From contig JACATO010001143.1 of assembly GCA_018389105.1 (NCBI GenBank), forward strand, positions 1 through 64,000: DNA of 64,000 nucleotides. The letters run 5' to 3'. This stretch comes from Nautilus pompilius (Eukaryota; Mollusca; Cephalopoda; Nautilida; Nautilidae). The notes beneath the pieces were generated by a model. It worked only from the letters and a program-made list of their open reading frames with translations, was not told the DNA's origin and ran no database searches. Made by a program: the position numbers and the translations under genes. Shown piece after piece: positions 1-11,260 of the stretch. The first letter of the stretch is position 1. The number at the start of each line of letters is the position of its first letter.

Positions 1-488
1 AAAAGTGACTCAGAATGCAAAGGAAATCTTGTTTGTAATAGAAACTGCTTAGTTTAGTACCTTTCATTCATTCATTTTCCATTCTGGCTTCATACAAGAT
101 TCACAGCAGAAGTATTTTTAATTGTTTGTTTTTTCTTGTTGTTTGGCATGTGTTCACTTTTTGTCACACTGGGTGACTGAACGTGAAAGAGGTTTTAGCT
201 TATTTAGGGGCCACAGGATGCACGTACCTTTGAAGCAAAAGAATTTAACTGGCATCACTGAGTTATATAGATCATGCTGTTCCACAAAACCTGAATAAAC
301 ATACTGAATGTTTACTCAACATAATTAATTATTAATCCAGGAAATTCTTTTCCCATCATGTGAAACCTACCACCTTTGCCCGCTGTAAATGCCACGTGAA
401 TACTACAGTACAGGAGATGGTATTTTATAGTTCTATTACTGCTGAAAATGTGTAATAGCATTTTATAGATGTTGAAAAGAACTTGTGT

Positions 489-690
489 GGCAGCCAGTGG
501 TACTGAGATCAAATTTAAGTCAGGACCATTTTGGTTTGGCATTCTTCTTTGTCATTGTTTCTTCTTACCCTTCATTAGCCAGCCACATGGGTTTCCTCCC
601 AAAATCTAAATATAAAAGAGTTTTAGTAGGCATTTCTTGGCACATGCTGCTCAAGAGACCCCCAATTGTACACAGATAACTTGCTCAGTC
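489..690 (+). repeat. tRNA-derived SINE copy, diverged
   Basis: It starts with GGCAGCCAGTGG, like the tRNA-like head of the full copy at 34127-34396 read on the minus strand. The family's inner blocks follow in order: a TTTGGTTTGGCAT segment, a GGTTTCCTCCCAAAATCTA segment, and an AAGAGTTTTAG segment. The AGGGAGACAAC module of the full copy is not recognisable at the 3' end. The copy is clearly old, and no target-site duplication was determined. Confidence 0.6.
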
Positions 691-1902
691 ACCAAAGCCG
701 ATACCCTAACACCTCTCCTCTGGCTCCCTGTGATGAGAATTCCTTAGACCCTGAAAGTCAGGACAGGGGTTCGCCAACAAAAAGGAAGAGGATCTTGTTA
801 AAATATTCATTCATTCCTACCAAGACTGAAAAGGATCTTTAATGTAATGGAAGTCTTAGTGCTTTTGCTAGTTTTCAAGCAGGTGATGCTGTACTCTCCT
901 GTCATGAAGGCAATAAACAAGGTCATAGAAGTTGTGCATAGTGCTGAGTGCTACCTTTTATACTCTCATCAAAAAGGAGAGGTTGATAGTGGTGTATAAA
1001 GTATTAATGTGAGATTATTTCTTATGCATATTTGATTATCTGTGATTAACAGTTTTAACATTGAAATAAATCATAAATAGTGGTGATGTATGTTAGAATT
1101 ATTTGTACCTCAGTAAATTTTAACCAAAGAAACTATATAAGTAAATAAATCTTAAAGGAAAGAGAGCATCTCCTCTGTTTATCAGTGTATTGTGCTACAA
1201 CAGACAGGTTGGTTCTGACTGTGTGTGAGTTTTCCCTGCTTGGCGTCAGGGCAGATCTTTGTGCTGTGGTTTTGAGTTTTTTGAATTACCAGTGTTTTAA
1301 AAAATAGTAGGCCGACATTATAGATTTTACGCTATTGTCATTAATGTGCTGCACTCCTTTCATCAACCATTGGACTGTCTTCTCTCACCAAGAGGGTTGT
1401 CTTCGTTGTAGACATCGGTGGACACGATGTGTTCGCAACAAACGGAAACCTTGCTCTTTCATTCTTGTGATTGAGAGGAAACGGTCCAGTTATTCTTGTC
1501 ATTTTCTACAGGAGTGCAGATAAAGGCTTTAGTGTCAGATCTGGCGCATGCTGCATTGCATCTTTGGCTTAGGCAGTGGTTGATGTAATTCTGTTAAAAT
1601 GGGGTAAAGACATGCTTGTTGATTTTTTTGAGATGCAGAACAAATGCCACCATTTATGGAATCCAGAAGTTTCTGTATGCCAGTAATTAAGAAATCACTC
1701 GCAATCCAGTGCTACGAAAGCTGGCTGGCTTGTTCAGTTGTGGTAGAACTTTGGTTAGTTGGGTGTCTGCCAGCATTGATGAGGCAGATCCTGGACTCCG
1801 CACACAACTTTAGTAGTACTTTGTTGTTTGTGCAACCTTGTGCACAGAGGAAGGTTACAGGCTGTCTGGAGGAAGTTTCGTGCTGCCAAGAATTAAGAGT
1901 GC

Positions 1903-2114
1903 ATTCCCACAATGCATGGCTACAGAAATCTACATGCTACTCATTTTTAATGGAGCTTAGCTCAGAGACAGACCTCATGAACACCATTTGAGTTGGTGAT
2001 AAAGAATCCCAACATTGTAACTATGATGATATTAAAATGCCAAAAGAGGGGGGTTGAGCCTGTTTTTAGTTTGAGGAAAGCGGATTGCCTTTAGTAGCAT
2101 TGCATTGTGGGAAT
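1903..2114. repeat. Segment with inverted ZNF143-like ends, possible MITE
   Basis: The left end is ATTCCCACAATGCATGG (1903-1919). The right end carries the inverse, CATTGCATTGTGGGAAT (2098-2114), so the two ends form an inverted repeat of about 14-17 bp around about 180 bp of otherwise non-palindromic DNA. The outer motif also occurs at 5330-5343 and 21629-21645. Sequence to the right of 2114 resembles sequence to the right of 5343, with shared blocks near a GATTCCAT segment and a CCTCCCACC segment, so a dispersed repeat is involved. Its true boundaries are uncertain, and the inverted arrangement could be two adjacent copies. Confidence 0.4.
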
Positions 2115-3015
2115 GGATGTTTCTAATTATTGGTGGAAATCATTTTACCTTGAATTCCATGGATCCCTTTCTCCGACCTCCCACCCCACTTTAATTATTG
2201 CAGTGTTGACCTGTTTACTGGGTAGTTAATTAAATTCTTTCAATAAAAAGGGGGAAAAAAACAACTTTGTGCCCAAAATCTGGAAAAAAAATTAATGATC
2301 CCCCACAAACAAGCAGCAAATGTTATGCCATTGTTGTTGGTTCTTTGATATTTTGTAGTGAGCAAATGGGCGAACACCTGTTGCTGATTGTAATGTTCTC
2401 AGGTGATCATTGTTCATTACCACTGCAGGTGATTTTCCATTCTTATCTCTCAGTCTGAAACCTGTTGGCCCTCAGCCAGCAAATCATGTGTCTTGGGTAG
2501 CACCCACTACGCTTGACTATACTACACACACACATTATAAGAGGCATCATCTTACTTTTTAAATGCCGACTTCTTCCTTTCCTTCGTGGCTTACAGCCAA
2601 GTTCTAGGGACTCCCATAATTAGGTTCAACCTGCTACAAAAAGAGCAGGGACTTTTCCTGCAACAAACTTTACCCAAACAGTGGTGCAGGCTCAACACAC
2701 ACGATTGAGAATGAGATTTCATTTCTAAAGTTTTCAAGTTCAGCAAAATGATTGAAATTTCTTGTAGTCTCTGATGATAGATATAAGATTAAGTATATAT
2801 ATTTTGGGCTTCTGTTAAAATTCTGAAGCCAGACTTCAGTTTTTTTACTATTTTTTTCAAGCACACAAAAATACAATACTTAAATAAATACCTAAAGTAT
2901 ATATATGTGCACAAATTTTTAAAAAAAATTGATAAGCATTTCTGATCACATTGATGGTGATAAACCTATTGCTAAACAATGGAGTCCTGTATGAACTGAA
3001 TATTTTCATGTCTTT

Positions 3016-3822
3016 TTGTGATAATTAAAGTGAAGTGGGAGCCTCGTATGAGCCATGATGTCTCCCTACCTCCTTGTGATAACTAAACTGAACTGGGGGC
3101 CTTGTATAAGCTGTGATGTCTCCCTACCTCCTTGTAATAACTAAACTGAACTGGGGGCCTTGTATAAGCCGTGATGTCTCCCTGCCTCCTTGTAATAACT
3201 AAACTGAACTGGGGGCCTTGTATAAGCCGTGATGTCTCCCTGCCTCCTTGTAATAACTAAACTGAACTGGGGGCCTTGTATAAGCTGTGATGTCTCCCTG
3301 CCTCCTTGTAATAACTAAACTGAACTGGGGACCTTGTATAAGCCGTGATGTCTCCCTGCCTCCTTGTAATAACTAAACTGAACTGGGGGCCTTGTATAAG
3401 CTGTGATGTTTCCTGCCTCCTTTAATAACTAAACTGAACTGGGGACCTTGTATAAGCTGTGATGTCTCCCTGCCTCCTTGTAATAACTAAACTGAACTGG
3501 GGACCTTGTATAAGCCGTGATGTTCCTGCCTCCTTGTAAAAACTAAACTGAACTGGGGGCCTTGTATAAGCGTGATGTCTCCCTGCCTCCTGGTAATAAC
3601 TAAACTGAACTGGGGACCTTGTATAAGCCGTGATGTCTCCCTGCCTCCTTGTAATAACTAAACTGAACTGGGGACCTTGTATAAGCCGTGATGTCTTCCT
3701 GCCTCCTGGTAATAACTAAACTGAACTGGGGACCTTGTATAAGCCGTGATGTCTTCCTGCCTCCTGGTAATAACTAAACTGAACTGGGGGCCTTGTATAA
3801 GCCGTGATGTCTTCCTGCATCT
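3016..3822. repeat. 58-bp minisatellite, about 14 units
   Basis: A head-to-tail array with a 58-bp period; for example, TAACTAAACTG starts at 3080 and again at 3138. The unit contains TAACTAAACTGAACTGGGG, then CCTTGTATAAGC, then GTGATGTCTCCCTGCCTCC. I count 13 close units plus one more diverged unit at the left edge (3016-3079). Units vary mainly at GGGGGCC versus GGGGACC, GCC versus GCT, and CTCCCT versus CTTCCT. A few carry deletions of 1-3 bases. High similarity between neighbours indicates recent expansion or homogenisation. A degenerate relative lies at 29830-30200. Confidence 0.95.
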
Positions 3823-5329
3823 TTTGACTACAGTAAATTAGTATAAAATCAGCAGTTTACTGTGATTGAAAATATGCTTCCTCCTCATGCCTCAGGAAAA
3901 ACCTGCTTACCGAAACAAACAAAACCATAAGAGAATATCCAACTATTTTGGCTGATTTGATTGGACCCACTTTTCAGGGTAAAAAAATTTTTTTATAAAT
4001 GGAAGTAGTAGATAATTCTTAAAAAAATTTTTAATTTTAACACAGCACCATTTTTTTTTTTTTGTTTTTTAGTTTGTATTTTTTTTGACATACCTGACAT
4101 TACCGTAATTTGTCAGTCAAAAAAGAGATAGAACTTCAGAAGAAATAAATGAACTCTAGTGCAGAGTTTGGCAAATGGTCTTAATACATGGGGTGGTTGG
4201 CATTTATGCAGCCTGGAACAAGCTCTTTCTTTGTTCAGGTAACCAGCTGTTCTTATAATGATAAAACATTCTGCCAGCCCAGTTCGCTAAAATCTCTTGA
4301 CAATTGTTTGGAAACAAAGAACAATAGGATGGCCAAATCTGAGTTTCCTAAATAATTGTTATTGTCAGAATGTCTTAGAATGTTTTCATGGAAAAATGAC
4401 TGGTAATGTATTGTTCATCCTGATGTCTCAAGACTCCTGAATTTGGCGAATCCCTGCATACAAGTTAGTTTTGTTTATTAGGAAGATGTAATGGCTGGTA
4501 CAGATGTAGGAAATCCGGATAAGGTTGGTTAGTAGGAAGACTTACTGAACTAGTACAAATATATATTTTAATTTCCTCTCACCCAGAAACATTTATGCTG
4601 AGCTCTTTCTGAAAATTCCTTGTCTTTTATTAAATTGATTATCAAGATTTTATGTCTTTCTTTTAAATTTGGATTAAATATACGAACTAATAATGATGAT
4701 ATAAAGTAGGCTCTGCCTGCCTGTGTATACAACTTCACCTCAATATTACTGGGTGTTTTTGTATGGTTTAGATAGTTAATTTTTATCTGTAGCTATCTTA
4801 AAGAAGATGACACAGCATATGCGTGTGTTTATCGGAGGTGGTGGTGACTGTTAGTATTTACTGCTGTTGAGGTGAAAACCAGCTGGGTGTAGGTTTCGTG
4901 CCGATGATAAATAGAATCCGCAATTCAGGCAGAATGGTGACCTTTAATTTTTTTGTCATGTTGAACAGGCTTATTTTGTTGCTATTGTTATTTTTTTTTT
5001 CTCTTTGTGACGCAGTTTGTTCTTTTTTTTATTATTGATATCTGCCTGTTAAAGTAAAGGTCGTTGGCAACTTGCAGGTTAAGTGTGTGGTGTCTGGAAT
5101 CTGAACAAAGTTTCTGTCTGTTGTCAAAAAGAAAAACATTCCGACAATTCAGTGCTGCAGATCTCTCGGCTTTATTAAGGGTCGGGTCGGAGGGGTGATG
5201 GGATAGGCAAAAACCACCACCCGCTACTTAGATTCCAGACTCTACAACCACGAAGACCTTTATGGTTAAGAAACTGCCCAAGTTCCAGCATGGAGTCTGG
5301 TGGAAGGGTGGGGACATCTTTAATCATAA

Positions 5330-5343
5330 TGCATTGTGGGAAT
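5330..5343 (-). promoter_or_regulatory. ZNF143/Staf-like motif (TGCATTGTGGGAAT)
   Basis: Read on the minus strand this is ATTCCCACAATGCA, matching the CCCACAATGCA core known for the ZNF143/SBF/Staf zinc-finger factor. It is one of four such sites in the window and is embedded in repeated sequence, so it may mark a transposon rather than an active promoter. Confidence 0.4.
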
Positions 5344-5423
5344 TTAAAATAATTACTAGCTTATTCCAGATTTTTGGATTCCATACATTCCCCATCATGA
5401 CCCCAACCCTCCCACCAAATGCT

Positions 5424-5506
5424 TAAGGACCTTCAAATGAAACTCAGCTGAAAATGGTTTTGTTGTTGTAATTGTATCTGGCTGGGTTTCATTTAAATTC
5501 CACTGT
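5424..5506 (-). repeat. Small palindromic element (MITE-like), copy 1
   Basis: The left arm TTCAAATGAAACTCAGC and the right arm CTGGGTTTCATTTAAA are inverted relatives. The segment between them contains GTAATTGTATCTGGC, which also aligns with the loop of the other copies (GTAATNGTATCTGGC). It is in the same orientation as the copy at 56351 and opposite to those at 16540, 18811 and 43082. A TA dinucleotide lies near each end, as expected for Tc1/mariner-type insertion. Confidence 0.6.
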
Positions 5507-8260
5507 AGTGTTTGGCTCTAAGAAATGATTAAAAATAATAAGCTAGAAGCAGCAACAGGATGATGCAAAATGGTAAACAAGTGATTTTCCACAGCTCTCC
5601 ATCTACAGGTTTATTTGTAACTCTGCTAAGAAATGCTTAAGTATGCTAGGATTCCATACATACAGAAAACTAGCAGGAAAGTAGTTTACTTATTTAATAA
5701 TACCAAAAGTAAATAAAAGAGAAGTATGAAATGTTTTTTTTTTACAATATGGAGTCTCAGTGTATTTTTTCATAACTGATCGCAAAACTGTTAAGTGTGC
5801 CCTCAAATGGCAGTTTGCAGCTGCAAGCAATGTGAAACAGTACCATCTTTGTGTTTTTATGATTGCCCCTGTTTCCTCAGCAGCTGTTCAATTCATGGGG
5901 AAAAAAAGGGTTGCTTTGAGAAGAAACACCACCAGTGGAGACTTTAGTCTGTTTGAGAACATCTCCCCTTTATCGTTGCTATTTGAATTTTGGTCAACTG
6001 AACAACAACACCACCCGAGCGCTACAACTTCCAGCCGCACTAATTCTTTTCACATCTCACCGTTTTCTCAACACCTTTTTCACATTTTTGAGGATTCTTC
6101 ACTCAGAATTCAGGTGTGGCCAGCTGGGTTTCTGAGCAGTTTTGCATATCATCTGGCCAGCAAACAACAGATGTCCCAATGACAAGTCCCATTGACAAAT
6201 ACAAGGGGAGACAATCCCATATATTTTTTTTTTTTATCTTTCAGTTCACATTCATTCCACTAAACCAGTTTTAGTGCCTTACTGTTGATCTGCAAAAACC
6301 TTTTGACAGCTTTTACAATTCCACACTAAATTCAAATGTTGTCGAGGAGGAGATTTTGTGTATTTTACCATTACACCACCTTATATTACTGACAGGCGAT
6401 GGCATTGATTGGGTCAGTGTGTTCGAATGATATAATAACGGTCTCTCATTGTTATTGTTCTAAATCTGGTTATGGTTTATTATTTTGTACACTCCTTCAA
6501 GGATAGGTATCAGTATTTGTTTGTTTTGTCAAACTTTCAAGGAAAATAAAAAACTGAAGTTACATTTTTAAGATGTGGTTCCACTTGGAGAAGTTTTATT
6601 GTTGATAAATAGAGTTAATTTATGGTTCCCCTCACCTCTGCCTTGATCTTATAGCTGTATGGTACTAATCTTAAACAAATCTACTAAAGGCTTCATTCAT
6701 CATTACATTGAAGTCTTGTTGCTGTCAGAGCCATTTCCATCTTATTTTGTCGGTCATGCCCAGAGGTTAGCAGATTAGAAAATTGAACCCTAAAATCACC
6801 ATATTCACAATTGGGGGGGTGGGGAATCGCCGTCATCTGTAGCATCAGAAATCTATCTGAAAATTATTATCTTAAGTTTCTGTTTGGAACCTTTGACATA
6901 TCTGTCATCATCTGCATGGACCTGTAAGACAGACAGCATGTCTGCGTGTGTATGCATGTGTCTCTGTGTAGCCATGGATGGGGTGTGTGGAAGTGATAAA
7001 AAAAATTTTTTTCCTGACTGATACAGAATGTATGTACTTCTCCGAATTACATTCATAGTATGAATGACGCAGTTTGGCAAGTCTCCATGGCTGTTTAAAG
7101 TTTCACATGCTGCAGCATGTCTGACTGACTTCTCTCTATTTTTGGCTCTGTCACAGCAAATTTTTTTTTTTATCGTCACGCCTTAGTTGCTTGGCTTGGC
7201 TCAGTTATACAATTATCCCAGCATGTCAGACTGAAGAACCCACAATGTAGCATTCTTGGAATGTTTGTTCTTTTTCATTTTATATCGTATATCAGAGCTA
7301 AGGAAAGCCAAATACTTTCTTTACCCGCCTTCTATTTAACATGGATACACGTGCAGATATATAATATATATACACCCATATTATGCTAGTTGTTTCTTTT
7401 TCAAAATAGATCTTCGGAATGCTGAAGTATGGTGATGCTAGTCTGAATTTGACAAACAATTAAAAGATTTTCAGCAAAAGTCCAAATTACAATTAACAGA
7501 ATTTAAATAAAGTGTGATTATTTCTCTCTTTTTTTTTTGGCTATTATTGGTATTGTTAATAATATCATTATTATTATTACTATCATGGTCGATATACATA
7601 TAGCGTTTACACAAGCACCTTTAGCTTTCAATTAAATAATTTTTCAGGGAAGGTTATTGAGTATATGGGTACTGTGGTGGTAGACTGGGTTAAGGGCCCT
7701 TCCTTGGGGTCCTACCCAAGACCAGTTTGTTTTGTTGCAACCTCTTGGTATGTGTGTAGCCAGAAAGCATATAGGGGGACCGTGCATCTTTACCAGGAGA
7801 AAAGAGAAGAAGAAAATTCTGAACATATAATTGTAGCGTCAAATGTTGGATGAAAAATGAGGAGCTTGCAGAATTGTAAGAGGACAAAGATAGCGTAGAC
7901 TTTAATCTTTTGTAAGTTTTGCGAAGTGCAAGGCTATTGATTACACAATACGTTTGTTTTGGTGAATTGACTGAAGAGTTAAACCAGTAAGATTGGCTTC
8001 ACGCATGGTTGATTCCTTTGCATTGCAGCACTTTTGTGTACACAGTTATGTTACTTACTATATGCAAACCATAAGAAGTGGGATGGATACCCAAGTGTAC
8101 TGAAATAACCTTGTTTCTTTTTGGGAGGGGTCACTTTGGAAATTTGTAGTTACTCTTTTGCTTTTAAAATGCCCTCCTAGCAGCCTTTTTAATTCTGTTG
8201 TCAACTAACATATGGACTTTGTTGCAGTACAGATTGATGTTTTCAGTGTCTGAGTTAGAG

Positions 8261-8755
8261 TCAGGATCGGTCACTGCGATAGTGGATAGACTTTCTGGCT
8301 TTAAATTTCAAGGGCACTTTCATTGGGACACACTCTTCCTTCTGAACGACCGGTAGAGCCAGCGAGTGTAGGCTGGCTCTCTCGAGTTTTCTCTTCCTCG
8401 CCCAGCTCTGTTTTTTTTTTAGCAGATTCTTCCTTATTATCCATTGCGGTTGCACCAGGGTACAGAAAAATCTCAGCACTCGTGGCCTCACCGGCCAAGT
8501 TTGCTCTTCTATGTCTCTGTGTCTTCCCACAGTGAGCTCGTGCTGCCAGTCTTTGAAATATCTCTTTAGTGTACATGGCTCGCGAGTAAAGCCACCTTGC
8601 GCCGATGACTTTCGTGGAAACTGTGCTTTAGTATACAACAAAAAAGAAGGAAAGCTGCTTAGTGTTGCCAGTTGCCACTCATTACTGATCCAGACAAAGG
8701 CTTCACATGTTTCTTTATAAGTATAATAATAATACAGCATAATTCCCATGTTCAT
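8261..8755 (-). other. GC- and CpG-richer block with a 164-codon open frame, unrecognised
   Basis: An uninterrupted minus-strand frame of 164 codons overlaps other open frames on both strands in a block that is visibly richer in GC and CpG than its surroundings. The translation is basic, rich in Lys, Arg, Ser and Trp, with a KKK-rich stretch in the second half. I recognise no domain, signal peptide or membrane segment. No splice-site pair could be assigned. Coding potential is unproven. It could equally be a regulatory or transcribed non-coding element, or an old repeat. Confidence 0.15.
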
Positions 8756-9576
8756 AATTTTCTACACTCTGTTTGCGATGCTGTTGAGTGTGAATAGTAT
8801 TCAATAAAATCAATATGCAAGTAATTGTCCTATTGGCCATTAAAGGGAAACAAAATGTTATTAATGGGCATTCGCAATGGGGGCAACTCCTTTCTTGCCC
8901 CTTAGCACAATGAGAAGGGTAAAACATGGCTGATGGTCGTTTGTCTGGACTTTGTATGATAAGAGTTCATAGAGCAAAAGTTACAGCTAGCAAGCACGAA
9001 CTTGTTCAAAGTAATGGATACATTTGGATCTGACGGGGCAGGACAATAGCTAAGGGAGCAGACTAACATCAGAAAATTAAATTAAATTTTTAAAAAGTCT
9101 AAATGTATCACAAGAAATATTTCTAAGCAACAAAAAAAAAAGACAAATTAGTATCTTTTTTTTTTTTACTTTTTGACGTTAGTATTCTTTCATTGCCAGG
9201 CACATTCCCTGCTTCCCCTGTAAAAATGTCCTGTGGACAGATGCCCATGTTAGTGGGTGGATGCTCAAGCGCTACTCTTGGCTATGCGCTTTCCTACCGG
9301 ATACGGTTTTTCCTCACTCGCTTTCAGTTGGTTCAGTGAGTTTCCTTACATATCTGAAAACGATGAGTTCTGCTGAGGTCTCTTGTCACATACAGAGCCT
9401 TTGAGGAAGGCAACAGGGATTCATTTTCCCGGTGCGGGTCTGAGCCACAGACCTCTTCCTATAGCACAGACAGAATACTGATGACGATTAAGTATAAATG
9501 CCTGACTTGGGGCTACTTTCCCTTCTGATATCAGATCTGAAACAAAATTTTCCATTAGCAAAGCAGGAAGCCATGC

Positions 9577-9598
9577 TGTGTGTATATATATATATATA
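9577..9598. repeat. (TG)n(TA)n microsatellite
   Basis: A short TGTG run passes directly into alternating TA over about 22 bases. Confidence 0.85.
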
Positions 9599-10638
9599 GC
9601 TTATACAAAGTTCCCAGGGAAAGATGCATCTATCATTTTAATTTTTTGTCGTCGTCACCTCTATGTTCAGTTTGGGTAGAAAACACGAACATTTGTCATT
9701 TTGTGAACAATAGTTTGTATTGTTGTCCTCCCTGACACTTTTTTTTTTTTATTGATTTTCATTATTATTTGTTTTTGTTTTTTTCAAAAATTTTCTTCTA
9801 CCTCTAAATGTTTACAAAATTCCCAAGACTTTGGTTTTTATTATGTTATTGGGAGAAACTTCTAGTTTGTTGTTGTTTCCTTTTAACTGTTAAATACATA
9901 CACATATTTATCGATTAGAGGAATAATTGTCCACACGCAGTAGCTTTCGGTCCTTATTCTCCAAAATTGTTAAGTACCCACGCCTCAAATTTATGCCGTG
10001 GTTACCTCTCTTGGCACAAATCTGAAATGCACTACTGTGTATCTATTTGCACTACTTCTTATATATCTGCTTGTTGTTGTTTTTGTTCTTTCCATGTGGA
10101 TTATTCTTCTATCTGGTGTAGTGGCCTGGACGGCTAAGTTTGAAATCTGATTTCCTCTGGCTTGGTTTGGCGGCGTACATCCTTAGCGTGGCAGTCATGT
10201 GCATGTCCTCCAGGCTGTCTAGTTTCTTCTCATATTTAATAAGGAAGGATTCCAGTGGGGATTTCCAGGGTAATGTTTCTATGCCACTGTTTTGGTGAGA
10301 CCAGGCCTTCCACTAATTATTATTATCAGCTGAGAACACAATGCTTAGACATTCCGTGTTTCTTCAGTGTCAGGGTGGCCTGTCTCACACCATTCAAATT
10401 CTCTATCTGTCTGTTATCTGGTAAACAGCTACTGAAGTGACTTCTGTTATTTATATAGCATATCCAAAACATTTGCTACAAATAATACATCTGTTGAAGA
10501 ACTCAAGATTATTGTTTATGGATTATACAAAAGAAAAATTTCACAAAGGTGTTGAGTTATATTTAAATGAAAATCTGTCATCCCCATCTTTTAATCTCGA
10601 TAACGGAATCTTGGTTAAAATAACATTTTGATCAGGCA

Positions 10639-10658
10639 TTATATATATATATATATAT
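10639..10658. repeat. (TA)n microsatellite
   Basis: Ten TA units in a row. The LINE remnant begins about 80 bases downstream. Confidence 0.9.
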
Positions 10659-10729
10659 CAGTTCTAATTATAATAAGTCTTTGACATACTAAACAATTTA
10701 TATAATGGAAGATAAATGATCTGATTATC

Positions 10730-11260
10730 TCCATTGGTGTACCACAGGGTGCTGTTTTTGGTTCCCCCTATTGTTTATTTTAAAATGTATATAAATGATA
10801 CTCATAGTTTAGTAAATGTTAATATTAAAAAATTTACAGATGTTAGAAATATATATTGGTATTAATACTGAAAAGGATGGAAGTAGTTTCCATGGAATTA
10901 TTGGTTACTTAATTGAAAAATGGAATTTAATACCAAACCATCTAAAATTATCTAAACAGGCATTTGGTTTACAATGAAGGATTAAAAATAATAGATCTTC
11001 CAAGTTTGAATTGTAGACATATAAAAGGAAACCTTAACAGAGGTTTTCAAAATGATAATTAGGGGGTTTTGAGTATCTGGCAGGGACAAACTTTTTCAGA
11101 GATCTTAATTAAACTAGTAATGGTTCCAGTATTTTTAGATACCAGAAAATGTATTTTATTTTTAGTAATATAATTATAAATGAGTGGAATACATTACCAG
11201 CCATTGTATTCCTGCCTTTAGTAATTAATAGACTAAACAGAATATCTGTTAACTTTAAAT
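10730..11260 (+). pseudogene. LINE (non-LTR retrotransposon) reverse transcriptase remnant
   Basis: At 10736 the + strand reads GVPQGAVFGSP, the conserved GVPQGSVLGPLLF segment of non-LTR reverse transcriptases. After a stop and a frameshift comes YINDTHSLVNVNIKKFTDV. This corresponds to the YINDL...KFADD block, with the catalytic Asp-Asp degraded to Asp-Val. Near 11162-11230 NIIINEWNTLPAIVFLP matches the 'R.INxWNSLPxxVV' block near the C-terminus of these polymerases. Stops and frameshifts are frequent, so the copy is dead. The order and spacing are right for the last third of ORF2 of a CR1/Jockey/L2-type element; the exact clade is not decided. No 3' tail or boundaries could be set. Confidence 0.75.

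Noticed and set aside
1644-1991. 115-codon + strand open frame
   Set aside because: It overlaps the segment with the inverted ZNF143-like ends and an opposite-strand frame. The translation shows no family features.
5760-6182. 140-codon + strand open frame
   Set aside because: Unrecognised, with another open frame overlapping it, no domain and no splice or promoter context. Frame length alone is weak evidence in 64 kb of eukaryotic DNA.
7668-7790. Possible additional + strand SINE head (GGTGGTAGACTGGGTTAAGG)
   Set aside because: Box-like phrases are present, but the body blocks cannot be aligned with confidence.
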